Assembly (NCBI GenBank): GCA_905198825.1
Contig: CAJKEF010000040.1
Location: 1 to 8,410 of the forward strand
DNA: 8,410 nucleotides
From: an uncultured Collinsella sp.
GTDB taxonomy: Bacteria; Actinomycetota; Coriobacteriia; Coriobacteriales; Coriobacteriaceae
Direction: 5' to 3'
The position numbers were made by a program, and so were the translations under genes. Below are positions 1 through 8,048 of this stretch, piece after piece. The notes under the pieces are model-generated. The model ran no database searches. It had not been told where the DNA came from and worked only from the letters and a program-made list of their open reading frames with translations. Within the stretch, counting starts at the first letter, position 1; each line of letters opens with the position of its first letter.

Positions 1-487
1 CGTTGGTGATGCGGCTGAGCACGTCGCCCTTGCTGTGGCCGTTGAAGTAGCTCATGGGCACGACGGAGATCTTGTGGGCGATCTCCTTGCGCATGCGGAA
101 GCAGATCTTTTGCGTGACGCCGGTCATGAGCCAGCCCTGGATCAGGCTGCAAACAGAGCTTGCCAGATACAGGCAGAGCAAAAAGCCGAGCGTCTTGGCG
201 ATCCAGTCAAAGTCAACGTCGCCGGTGCCGTTGACCTTGGCGACCAGGCCTTCGAACAGCTTGGTCGTAACCTGGCCGAGCACCTTGGGTCCCACAATGT
301 TAAAGATGACCGAGCACACGGCAAAGGCGACGGCGGCAAACACGGCAATCTTGTGCTGGCCGATATAGCCGAGCAGCTGCCTCATGGTGCCCTTAAAGTC
401 CTTGGCCTTTTCGCCGCGACGCATGCGGCCCATGGGACCACGCTGACGGGTGGGCTTGGGAATCTGAGTCTTGGTCTCGTCTGCCAT
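1..487 (-). CDS. ABC exporter half-transporter, second subunit (N-terminal part only)
   Basis: Only the first 162 codons are present; the gene continues past the window start. The translation begins MADETKTQIPKP and has a basic cytosolic tail (about 1-37), a first membrane helix near 46-66 and a second near 99-121. It then shows the cytosolic coupling segment of type I ABC exporters (about 130-162), including RMRKEIAHKI, the YFNGHSKGD turn and LSRITN. The ATPase domain lies outside. The ATG overlaps the stop of the upstream ABC gene by one base (TGATG), and AAGGAGG at 497-503 sits 9 nt before it, which fixes the start. Family knowledge: such adjacent half-transporters form a heterodimeric exporter in the membrane. 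Because the other subunit has a degenerate ATP site, this one is inferred to carry the canonical catalytic Glu and switch His. Confidence 0.9.
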   Translation of the reverse strand, partial: MADETKTQIPKPTRQRGPMGRMRRGEKAKDFKGTMRQLLGYIGQHKIAVFAAVAFAVCSVIFNIVGPKVLGQVTTKLFEGLVAKVNGTGDVDFDWIAKTLGFLLCLYLASSVCSLIQGWLMTGVTQKICFRMRKEIAHKISVVPMSYFNGHSKGDVLSRITN

Positions 488-2853
488 CAGCGCTCGCCTC
501 CTTCCATGACGGCTGCAATTTCTTCTTGGGTAAGCCCCAGCTCCTCGGCGGAAAGCTGCGACTGTGCGATCTCCAGGTACGCCGGGCAGCTGCGCAGCAG
601 CTCCTCGTGCGTACCGGTGCCCACCACGTGGCCGTCGTCGAGCACGATGATTTGGTCGGCGTGCATGATGGTCGCGATGCGCTGGGCCACGACCACGAGT
701 GCGGCGTCGGTAACGTTTTTGGCCAGCTCTTCGCGCAGACGCGCGTCGGTCTTGTAGTCGAGGGCGCTAAACGAGTCATCGAACACCACGACCTCGGGCT
801 TTTTGGCCAACGCGCGGGCGATGGCCAGACGCTGGCGCTGACCGCCCGAAACATTGGAACCGCCCTGGCTGATGGGGGAGTCGTAGCCGCTCTCGCGCTC
901 GGCGATAAAGTCCTCGGCCTGGGCGATGCGTGCCGCCCGGTGCATGTCATCATCGCTCACCATGTCGCCGGCAAACTTGAGGTTGCTCTCGACGGTGCCC
1001 GAGAACAGGCGACCCTGCTGCGGGATGTAACCAATGCGGCGGCGAAGCTCGGAAAGGGTCATGTCGCGCACGTCGATGCCGTCGAGCGAAATACTGCCGC
1101 CCGTGACGTCGTATAAGCGCGGAATCAGTTGCACGAGCGTGGATTTGCCCGAGCCCGTGGAGCCAATGATGCCGAGCATCTGACCGGCATGCGTGGTGAA
1201 GTTCACGCCGCTGATGACGTCGGCGCGGGCATCGGGATACTGGAAGCTCACGTCGCGGAAGGCGAGCTCACCGCGCGGCGCATTGGCCGCGGGCAGTTTG
1301 GGCGAGACAGGGTCGTTGATGCTCGTGGGGCAGGTGATGACCTCTTCCACGCGCTCGGCTGCGACTTCGGCACGGGGCAGGATGACCGAAACCATGGTGA
1401 GGATCATAAACGCCATGACGATCTGCATGGTGTAGGAGATAAACGCCATCATGTTGCCGACCTGCATCACGCCGTCGGACACGCCCTGCGCGCCAAACCA
1501 GACGATAAGCACGGTGATGCAGTTCATGACGAGCATCATGAGCGGCATCATAAAGCTCATGGCGCGGTTGGTGTAGAGCTGCGTGGTCATCAGGTCGAGC
1601 GAAGCCTTGTCAAAACGCTCGAGCTCATGCTCCTCGCGGTTGAACGAGCGGATAGGCATAAGGCCGTCGAGCAGCTCGCGGGCGGTAAGGTTCACGCGGT
1701 CCACAAAGCTCTGCATCTTTTTGAATTTGGGCATAGTGAGGCCCATAAGCACGCCGACGACGGCCGAGACCGCGATGATGGCCACGGCGATGGTCCACTC
1801 CAGGCCGGTGTGGTTGGCCAGGACGCGCATGACGGCGACGATGCCCATGACGGGGGCCATCAGACACATGCGGATAAACAGGGTTGCGGCCATCTGGATC
1901 TGCTGAATGTCGTTGGTGCAGCGGGTGATGAGCGAGGCCTGGCTAAACTTGCCCACCTCGGCCGGCGAGAAGTGCATAACCTTGTTGAAGGTCTCGCGGC
2001 GCAGGTCGCGGGCGATGGAGCAGGCAGTGCGCGAAGCAACGGCACCGGTCAGGATGGTGGCGACCAGCGACACCAGACACAGCCCAAACATCGTGGTCGC
2101 CATGCGGCCCAGGTAGGCGTTCTGCACGTCGGCGGGGTCGATGCCCTGTGCCTTGTACTCGTCCTGCACATAGCTCACGGCGCGTTGGGTCACGATGGAG
2201 CCCGACATGGAGCCCATTTTGTCCGCCATATCGTTGGCGCCCTCGACGAGCTTGCCCTGGTCGATTAGGCCGCCTTCAACGCCTAGACGCAGACCCTTCA
2301 TGGTGATCTTACCGCCGTCGGCATCAATCTGCTTTTGCATATTCTGCGCCGCTGCGGCCTTCTGCTGCATCTCGGCGAGCTGCTCGGGCGTCATAGCTGC
2401 CATTTGCTCGGGCGTGGGCATGGCCTGAGCGGCGTCGCTGTCTTTCTCGCTGGACGTGCCGGTCATGTCGCCCATGGAGTCGGCGTCGATGCCCTGGTTG
2501 AAGGCGAGCACGACGGTCTCAGGCAGGCTCATAATGTCGGCAATCTTGCTTCCATCGGCACGCTCTTCCTCGGTGCCCTTGTACGTTCGAATGCCGTTTT
2601 TGTCAGCCTTGCTAAACACGGCCTCCGCAGCCTTGGCGTCCTTGGCGCTCATGAAGAGTTCGAGGTCGTCGAGCGATTCGGCGCGAATGGTGTCGGGCAC
2701 GGGCGAGGCGATGCCGCCTTGCTGCACGCCCACGTCGACGATGTCGCTCATATAGGTAGGCAGCGCCAGATCGGCGTTGCAGCTGATTACGATAAGTACG
2801 ATAGCTGTGAACAGTGCCAGGACGTGCTTTTTAAAGAGCTTGAGAATCCTCAC
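487..2853 (-). CDS. ABC exporter half-transporter with degenerate ATPase site and large insert after the first membrane helix
   Basis: This 788-residue protein fuses a membrane domain to an ATPase domain. The first membrane helix is near 11-33 and the second begins near 253. Between them lies a hydrophilic insert of about 200 residues with a repeated TPEQ(M/L)A motif at 145-162. The ATPase domain shows Walker A GSTGSGKST (564-572), a Q-loop in YIPQQGRLFSGT, the signature SGGQRQ (from S669) and Walker B VVVFDD ending at D692-D693. D693 stands where the catalytic Glu is expected, and Q724 (AQRIAT) replaces the switch His. This pattern is known from the degenerate chain of heterodimeric exporters such as TM287/288, BmrCD and LmrCD. 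The start is GTG, overlapping the marR stop by 4 nt (GTGA), with AAGGAG 9 nt upstream. It probably exports a drug-like or lipid compound; the substrate cannot be read from the sequence. Confidence 0.95.
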   Translation of the reverse strand: MRILKLFKKHVLALFTAIVLIVISCNADLALPTYMSDIVDVGVQQGGIASPVPDTIRAESLDDLELFMSAKDAKAAEAVFSKADKNGIRTYKGTEEERADGSKIADIMSLPETVVLAFNQGIDADSMGDMTGTSSEKDSDAAQAMPTPEQMAAMTPEQLAEMQQKAAAAQNMQKQIDADGGKITMKGLRLGVEGGLIDQGKLVEGANDMADKMGSMSGSIVTQRAVSYVQDEYKAQGIDPADVQNAYLGRMATTMFGLCLVSLVATILTGAVASRTACSIARDLRRETFNKVMHFSPAEVGKFSQASLITRCTNDIQQIQMAATLFIRMCLMAPVMGIVAVMRVLANHTGLEWTIAVAIIAVSAVVGVLMGLTMPKFKKMQSFVDRVNLTARELLDGLMPIRSFNREEHELERFDKASLDLMTTQLYTNRAMSFMMPLMMLVMNCITVLIVWFGAQGVSDGVMQVGNMMAFISYTMQIVMAFMILTMVSVILPRAEVAAERVEEVITCPTSINDPVSPKLPAANAPRGELAFRDVSFQYPDARADVISGVNFTTHAGQMLGIIGSTGSGKSTLVQLIPRLYDVTGGSISLDGIDVRDMTLSELRRRIGYIPQQGRLFSGTVESNLKFAGDMVSDDDMHRAARIAQAEDFIAERESGYDSPISQGGSNVSGGQRQRLAIARALAKKPEVVVFDDSFSALDYKTDARLREELAKNVTDAALVVVAQRIATIMHADQIIVLDDGHVVGTGTHEELLRSCPAYLEIAQSQLSAEELGLTQEEIAAVMEGGER

Positions 2854-3299
2854 TCGGCATCTCTCCTTTCTTGATTGCGGTCGATAATTTCGTTGGCACG
2901 TCTTAGAAGGCGCACCATCTCTTGGGTATCTGTTTCGCCGAGCTGCTCGAGGAAGGCCGCGGTGCGCTCCTCGAATTCCCGTCGTTTGATTTCGAGATCC
3001 TGGAATCCCTTGTCGGTCACTATGACGTGTACGCGACGACGGTCGGTCTTTGAGTGCTCGCGCTCGACCCAGCCCTTGGCCTCGAGGGCGCGCAGGATAT
3101 TGGCGATGCGGGCGCTGGAGACCCAGGCGCGATCGGCGAGTTCGCTCGGCGTGAGCGAACCGCCGGCGAGTATGAGGGCGCGCATGACGGCCATCTCGCC
3201 GCCGAGGGCTTTGTCCGCAAAGCGCGAAATGCGCTGATGCATGCTGCCAAACTCAGTTAAGAGCTGACGTCCAAGCTCATGGAAATCGGTATCTTCCAC
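2850..3299 (-). CDS. MarR-family transcriptional regulator
   Basis: This 149-residue protein has the MarR winged-helix layout. N-terminal helices (about 5-45) would form the dimer interface. The helix-turn-helix spans about 49-74 (LTPSELADRAWVSSARIANI), and the wing (about 78-95) carries the typical D-R-R-R motif at D86-R89. A basic and acidic helix follows to the C terminus. The start is GTG at 3299, with TTAGGGG 7 nt upstream. M20 is a later alternative, but the residues before it fit the family's first helix. It is the first gene of a translationally coupled operon with the two ABC genes. It is therefore inferred to be a local, ligand-responsive repressor of the exporter that binds its own upstream region. 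Perfect inverted repeats lie there, one of them covering this start codon. Confidence 0.93.
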   Translation of the reverse strand: MEDTDFHELGRQLLTEFGSMHQRISRFADKALGGEMAVMRALILAGGSLTPSELADRAWVSSARIANILRALEAKGWVEREHSKTDRRRVHVIVTDKGFQDLEIKRREFEERTAAFLEQLGETDTQEMVRLLRRANEIIDRNQERRDAE

Positions 3300-3333
3300 C
3301 GAAAACCCCTAACACTAGAAACTATTTTCGGTG
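3297..3333 (-). promoter_or_regulatory. 9-bp perfect inverted repeat over the marR start: candidate operator or translational hairpin
   Basis: CACCGAAAA (3297-3305) and TTTTCGGTG (3325-3333) are exact reverse complements separated by 19 nt. In the marR mRNA the 3' arm ends with the GTG start codon, and the loop holds the ribosome binding site TTAGGGG. It could be the MarR dimer operator for autoregulation or an RNA hairpin hiding the start codon. The pairing is seen directly; the function is inferred. Confidence 0.55.
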
Positions 3334-3366
3334 AAAGATGATACCCCCGCCCAAGCATTCCATTCG

Positions 3367-3397
3367 GTAGATTTCTAGGCATGTCCCAAAAATCTAC
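3367..3397. promoter_or_regulatory. 8-bp inverted repeat in the divergent intergenic region
   Basis: GTAGATTT (3367-3374) and AAATCTAC (3390-3397) are exact reverse complements with a 15-nt spacer. The element lies downstream of the likely marR-operon promoter and upstream of the SDR gene. Direct copies of CTAGGC (3375-3380 and 3405-3410) lie within and beside it. It may be a regulator-binding site or part of the marR leader RNA; no known consensus is recognised. Confidence 0.35.
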
Positions 3398-3434
3398 TTG
3401 GCCGCTAGGCAATATAAAGAGCGTATAAAGAATT

Positions 3435-3463
3435 AAAATAATTCAATAATTGTAGCGTTTCAA
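3435..3463 (-). promoter_or_regulatory. Possible promoter of the marR-ABC operon
   Basis: On the minus strand, TTGAAA (3463-3458) is followed after 17 nt by TATTTT (3440-3435), a plausible sigma70-type pair in an AT-rich block that contrasts with the GC-rich surroundings. Transcription would start about 130 nt before the marR GTG, leaving a leader that includes both inverted repeats. Other AT-rich hexamers nearby make the exact choice uncertain. Confidence 0.35.
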
Positions 3464-3494
3464 AGAATTATCATGCACGCGGTTAGGCGAGGGG

Positions 3495-3528
3495 TTGTCA
3501 CCACCATGACGACTGGGACTCATATAAT
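3495..3528 (+). promoter_or_regulatory. Possible promoter of the SDR gene
   Basis: A perfect -10 hexamer TATAAT lies at 3523-3528. The nearest -35-like hexamer, TTGTCA at 3495-3500, is 22 nt away, which is too far for a standard promoter, so activation or a different -35 may apply. Transcription would begin near 3535, about 55 nt before the ATG. Confidence 0.35.
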
Positions 3529-3589
3529 CGCCACGTGCGATGCTCCAACTTCCCGCGAGGAGACACCTTATATAAAGGGGGATGGAGTC

Positions 3590-4339
3590 ATGGCATTTGA
3601 CTTCATGGGTAAGACCGCGATTGTCACGGGCGGCACTCAGGGCATTGGCCTCGAGATCGCCAAGGGCATCGTCGCGGGCGGCGGACATGTCGCGCTCATC
3701 GCAAGGAACGCTGCTAAGGGCGAGGCCGCGGTGGCCGAGCTTGGCGAGGGCAACAAGTTCTATCAGCTCGATGTCGCCGATGCACCCAAGGCGCGCGAGA
3801 CCGTCGAGCAGATTTTTACGGACCTGCCGCAAACCAACATCCTGATCAACTGCGCTGGCGTCATCAGCACCAAGAAGTTCGACGAGATCGATGACACCGA
3901 GTGGCGTCGCACCATCGACATCAACCTCAACGGTACCTTCACTATGATGAACGCCGTGTACCCGCACTTTAAGGCGGCCCATGCCGGCACTATCGTCAAC
4001 GTGAGCTCTGTCGCTGGCAAGATCGGCGGCGGCCTGCTCGGCACCGCGGCCTACGCGAGCTCCAAGGCCGGCGTCAACGGTCTAACCAAGGCAGTCGCCA
4101 AGGAAGGCGGTAAGTTCGGTGTCCGCTGCAACGCCGTGTGCCCGTCGCTCACGCTTACCGATATGACCTCGATCCTCTCTGACGAGAACTCTCAGCGCAT
4201 CATCAACGGTATTCCTCTGGGCCGCGCCGCCCAGGCCAGCGAGCCTGCGCAGATGGTGCTCTTCTTTGCCTCCGACCTCGCCAGCTTCGTTAACGGCGAG
4301 ATCGGTGACTGCGACGGCGGCATCGTCCTGGACGGGTAA
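3590..4339 (+). CDS. Short-chain dehydrogenase/reductase (classical SDR)
   Basis: This 249-residue protein is a classical SDR, an NAD(P)-dependent cytosolic oxidoreductase of normal length. The cofactor motif TGGTQGIG is at 13-20, and ARN near R39 hints at NADP(H). The NCAG motif is at 87-90 and the catalytic N112 lies in DINLNG. The active site is S140 (NVSS), Y155 and K159 (YASSK), with a two-residue longer Ser-Tyr spacing than E. coli FabG. The C terminus ends in GDCDGGIVLDG. The open frame extends upstream to 3473, but ATG 3590 is chosen because AAGGGGG sits 8 nt before it and the SDR fold starts at once. The next gene is a KdgT-type permease, so a keto sugar acid such as a 2-keto-3-deoxygluconate relative is a reasonable substrate guess. 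Similarity to KduD as remembered is only general, so no symbol is given. Confidence 0.9.
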   Translation: MAFDFMGKTAIVTGGTQGIGLEIAKGIVAGGGHVALIARNAAKGEAAVAELGEGNKFYQLDVADAPKARETVEQIFTDLPQTNILINCAGVISTKKFDEIDDTEWRRTIDINLNGTFTMMNAVYPHFKAAHAGTIVNVSSVAGKIGGGLLGTAAYASSKAGVNGLTKAVAKEGGKFGVRCNAVCPSLTLTDMTSILSDENSQRIINGIPLGRAAQASEPAQMVLFFASDLASFVNGEIGDCDGGIVLDG

Positions 4340-4358
4340 TACCTCGCGACGATTATTC

Positions 4359-4398
4359 GGCGACGGCTCCTGCGACTCGGGACCGTCGCCTTCTTTCT
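4359..4398 (+). terminator. Rho-independent terminator-like hairpin after the SDR gene
   Basis: GGCGACGG (4359-4366) pairs perfectly with CCGTCGCC (4383-4390). The loop can pair further (TCC with GGA), and the stem is followed by the T-rich TTCTTTCT. It lies 20 nt after the SDR stop and 50 nt before the permease, so the two genes may be only partly co-transcribed. Confidence 0.65.
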
Positions 4399-4447
4399 GA
4401 CATAGGCGCGTGCGGCTACGATTCGCATGCATCCAAAGGAGATATAT

Positions 4448-5467
4448 ATGAGTGAATCGACTGCGGTGGAGGCGCCGGCGGCAAAGGAGCCGTTCTTTAA
4501 GATGTCCTCCATCCCGGGTGCCAATATTTTGGTGCCGCTTCTGTTGGGCTGCCTGCTCAACACGCTATTCCCCGATCTGTTCAAAACGCTCGGCAGCTTT
4601 ACGCTTGGCATGACCCAGCAGGGTGCAAGCCCGCTCGTGGGCGCTTTTTTGCTCATCGTCGGTACGACGATTTCATTTAAGAGTGCTCCTGCCGCCGCTG
4701 CCCGCGGTGCCATCATCATCGCTGTCAAGCAGATCGTGGTCGTTGCCGTGTCGCTGCTCATCCTTTATGTGTTCAACGACAACCTGTTTGGCATCTCTGC
4801 CATGGTGATGCTGGCCGCTTGCACGGGTGCCAACAACGCTATGTACGCTGGACTGATGGGCACCATGGGCAACGAGGCCGAGCGTGGCGCCGTCGCCATC
4901 ACCACGCTGGTTGTCGGCCCTCCGGTCACGATGATCGTGCTCGGCGCTGCCGGTCAGGCTCCGATCGGCTGGTCGCTCGTGGGCGCCATCCTGCCGATCG
5001 TCGTCGGCATTATTCTGGGTAACCTCTTCCCGAGCTTTAAGAAGATGATGGCACCGGCACTTTCCGCCATCATCGTGCTCGTCTTCTTTGCTATGGGCTC
5101 GACCATGACTTTTGGCCAGCTTATCAACGGCGGTCTTCCCGGCATCCTGCTCGGCGTGATCTGCTCGGTGGTCTTTGCAATTCCCGTCATCGCGGTCGAT
5201 AAGCTCACGGGCGGTACGGGTGTCGCAGGTGCGGCCATTTCAAGCTGCGCCGGAGCCAATGTGGCCACGCCTGCTGCCATGGCAAGCGTCAATGGGGCCA
5301 TGTACGGTGGCGCCGTGCTCGCGACGGCTACGGCACAGGTTGCTGCCTGCGCAATCGTGACGGCTATTTTGACCCCGCTGGTCACCAGCTGGTGCTACAA
5401 GCATTTTGAGGGCCAGGGCAACGGCGATAGCAAGGCAACGACCGACAAGGCCGCCGCAGCCGCCTAA
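4448..5467 (+). CDS. kdgT: 2-keto-3-deoxygluconate permease (KdgT family)
   Basis: This 339-residue membrane protein has about ten hydrophobic segments and matches remembered features of E. coli KdgT (327 residues) along its whole length. These are IPGANILVPLLLG after a short hydrophilic tail (22-34), GSFTLGM, a central GNLFP, GLPGILLGV, and the family hallmark DKLTGGTGVAGAAISS (about 251-266) followed by CAGANVATP (267-275). The C-terminal tail is polar, then Ala-rich. KdgT imports 2-keto-3-deoxygluconate, a pectin and uronate breakdown product, by proton symport. ATG 4448 is preferred over ATG 4427 because AAAGGAG (4435-4441) sits 6 nt upstream and lies inside the longer reading. The gene follows the SDR by 108 nt, across a terminator-like hairpin. 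The family is clear; the exact sugar acid carried is inferred. Confidence 0.88.
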   Translation: MSESTAVEAPAAKEPFFKMSSIPGANILVPLLLGCLLNTLFPDLFKTLGSFTLGMTQQGASPLVGAFLLIVGTTISFKSAPAAAARGAIIIAVKQIVVVAVSLLILYVFNDNLFGISAMVMLAACTGANNAMYAGLMGTMGNEAERGAVAITTLVVGPPVTMIVLGAAGQAPIGWSLVGAILPIVVGIILGNLFPSFKKMMAPALSAIIVLVFFAMGSTMTFGQLINGGLPGILLGVICSVVFAIPVIAVDKLTGGTGVAGAAISSCAGANVATPAAMASVNGAMYGGAVLATATAQVAACAIVTAILTPLVTSWCYKHFEGQGNGDSKATTDKAAAAA

Positions 5468-5505
5468 TGCCAAGCGGCAATCAAAGCTAAAAACTAGCTA
5501 CGCCA

Positions 5506-5539
5506 CAGGGCGGCCACGGGGGATCCCGCGGCCGCCCTG
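5506..5539 (+). terminator. Strong GC-rich hairpin after kdgT, probable transcript end
   Basis: CAGGGCGGCC (5506-5515) pairs perfectly with GGCCGCCCTG (5530-5539). After one A-C mismatch, CGGG pairs with CCCG around a GGAT loop, giving 14 pairs in all. No T-run follows (AGTTCCTGTAGGG), so it is not a textbook intrinsic terminator. It may protect the mRNA 3' end or stop transcription with help from a factor. Confidence 0.55.
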
Positions 5540-5677
5540 CAGTTCCTGTAGGGTCTCTGGGACACTTTACCCTGCTAAAGCTGGCATAACAGCTAGAGCG
5601 AAGGTCGTACAAAGGCAAGGAAAAATAACATACAAATCGGTGAACGGTAGTTGTCCGCGCTCGCATTTCCTGCGGAT

Positions 5678-5704
5678 TTGTTAAAAACGTCCTAATGGTA
5701 TAAA
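5678..5704 (+). promoter_or_regulatory. Probable promoter of the split pfl operon (extended -10)
   Basis: The -10 hexamer TATAAA (5699-5704) is preceded by TGG, giving an extended -10 element. TTGTTA (5678-5683) lies 15 nt upstream, or TTTGTT 16 nt upstream. An A-rich tract follows, and transcription would start near 5711, directly before the first leader hairpin. An inverted repeat TCCGC/GCGGA (5654-5676) just upstream could be a regulator site. Confidence 0.5.
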
Positions 5705-5715
5705 AAAAGAAACAT

Positions 5716-5749
5716 ATAACAGCCCTGATGAAGGAGGTGGCTATGTTAT
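5716..5749 (+). promoter_or_regulatory. Leader hairpin holding a ribosome binding site in its loop
   Basis: ATAACAGCC (5716-5724) pairs with GGC (5739-5741) and TGTTAT (5744-5749), leaving TA as a bulge. The 14-nt loop carries AAGGAGG and the stem contains most of the ATG of the seven-codon frame. It lies at the predicted 5' end of the pfl mRNA and could control translation or stabilise the transcript. Confidence 0.4.
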
Positions 5750-5766
5750 CCTTCTCAAACGGGTGA
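5743..5766 (+). CDS. Candidate seven-residue leader peptide (MLSFSNG)
   Basis: ATG 5743 stands 5 nt after AAGGAGG (5731-5737), the strongest ribosome binding site in the pfl upstream region. It opens a frame of only seven codons, MLSFSNG, ending at TGA. An in-frame ATG at 5728 would give twelve residues but has no such site. A 29-codon frame from GTG 5763 overlaps its stop by 4 nt (GTGA) and ends at TAG 5852. The same overlap style couples marR to the ABC gene in this window. The peptide contains no run of one amino acid that would point to classic attenuation. Translation is inferred from the site alone, and a regulatory role in the pfl leader is a guess. Confidence 0.35.
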   Translation: MLSFSNG

Positions 5767-5911
5767 AATCTTGGGTTTTGGGTTGCAGTTCCAAGGTGGA
5801 CAAACGTTTTTCTCTGCACCAACGTGTGGTGAAGAACGGAAGAAGCCGGTAGTGCAAGCCGATAATTCAAGAATTCAATAAGCAGCGGTGTGAGAGAGCG
5901 CCGCATTACAC

Positions 5912-5931
5912 GTAACTAGGAGCGTGGTTAC
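5912..5931 (+). promoter_or_regulatory. Ribosome binding site of pflB inside a small hairpin loop
   Basis: TAGGAG (5917-5922) is 12 nt from the pflB ATG, longer than usual. It is flanked by GTAAC (5912-5916) and GTTAC (5927-5931), which can pair and leave TAGGAGCGTG as the loop. Folding would shorten the effective distance to the ATG. The pairing is visible; its use is inferred. Confidence 0.4.
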
Positions 5932-5934
5932 ACA

Positions 5935-7986
<2,052 letters not shown>

Positions 7987-7987
7987 C

Positions 7988-8012
7988 TATTGTTAGTGCT
8001 ATACTAACAATA
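7988..8012 (+). promoter_or_regulatory. 10-bp perfect inverted repeat between the two pfl genes
   Basis: TATTGTTAGT (7988-7997) and ACTAACAATA (8003-8012) are exact reverse complements around GCTAT, starting one base after the pflB stop. Its AT-rich stem could be an RNA hairpin or a DNA operator. A partial copy, TTAGTGC, recurs at 8024-8030. There is no T-run for termination. Confidence 0.6.
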
Positions 8013-8028
8013 ACGATTACTGATTAGT

Positions 8029-8048
8029 GCGCCGGTTTCGGCCGGCGC
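8029..8048 (+). promoter_or_regulatory. GC-rich hairpin just before the glycyl radical gene
   Basis: GCGCCGG (8029-8035) pairs perfectly with CCGGCGC (8042-8048) around a TTTCGG loop. No T-run follows; the ribosome binding site of the next gene begins 10 nt later. It probably marks a processing, stabilising or pausing point that sets the ratio of the two PFL parts. Confidence 0.55.

Larger units (their letters stand above)
5468..5934 (+). other. 467-nt intergenic region: end of kdgT transcript and structured pfl leader
   Basis: No ordinary gene is seen here. The stretch holds the hairpin at 5506-5539 and a weak TCCGC/GCGGA repeat (5654-5676). A promoter-like site lies at 5678-5704. A predicted leader of about 225 nt follows, with further hairpins: 5716-5749; CTTGG/CCAAG at 5770-5795; one centred on CACCA/TGGTG at 5817-5831, extendable outward; GCGGTG/CGCCGC at 5885-5904; and GTAAC/GTTAC at 5912-5931 around the pfl ribosome binding site. 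A seven-codon frame starts at 5743. Its base composition is more AT-rich than the genes. No known riboswitch class was recognised. Confidence 0.6.

Noticed and set aside
1129..2268. A 379-codon open frame opposite the ABC exporter gene
   Set aside because: It is His- and Asp-rich without domains and mirrors the codon bias of the real gene.
3473..3589. Upstream extension of the SDR protein from ATG 3473
   Set aside because: The added 39 residues have no SDR similarity and no ribosome binding site, and they overlap a perfect TATAAT. ATG 3590 fits the fold.
3590..4339. Bile-acid 7-beta-hydroxysteroid dehydrogenase, known from Collinsella
   Set aside because: The sequence does not resemble the remembered C. 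aerofaciens enzyme beyond general SDR motifs, and the neighbour is a sugar acid permease.
4397..4422. A kdgT promoter, CTGACA and TACGAT
   Set aside because: The spacing is only 14 nt and both hexamers are weak, so it is not reported as a feature.
5540..5934. ZTP (pfl motif) riboswitch upstream of pflB
   Set aside because: The conserved 3' core CCGCCTGGG and the upstream partner segment are not found anywhere in the leader.
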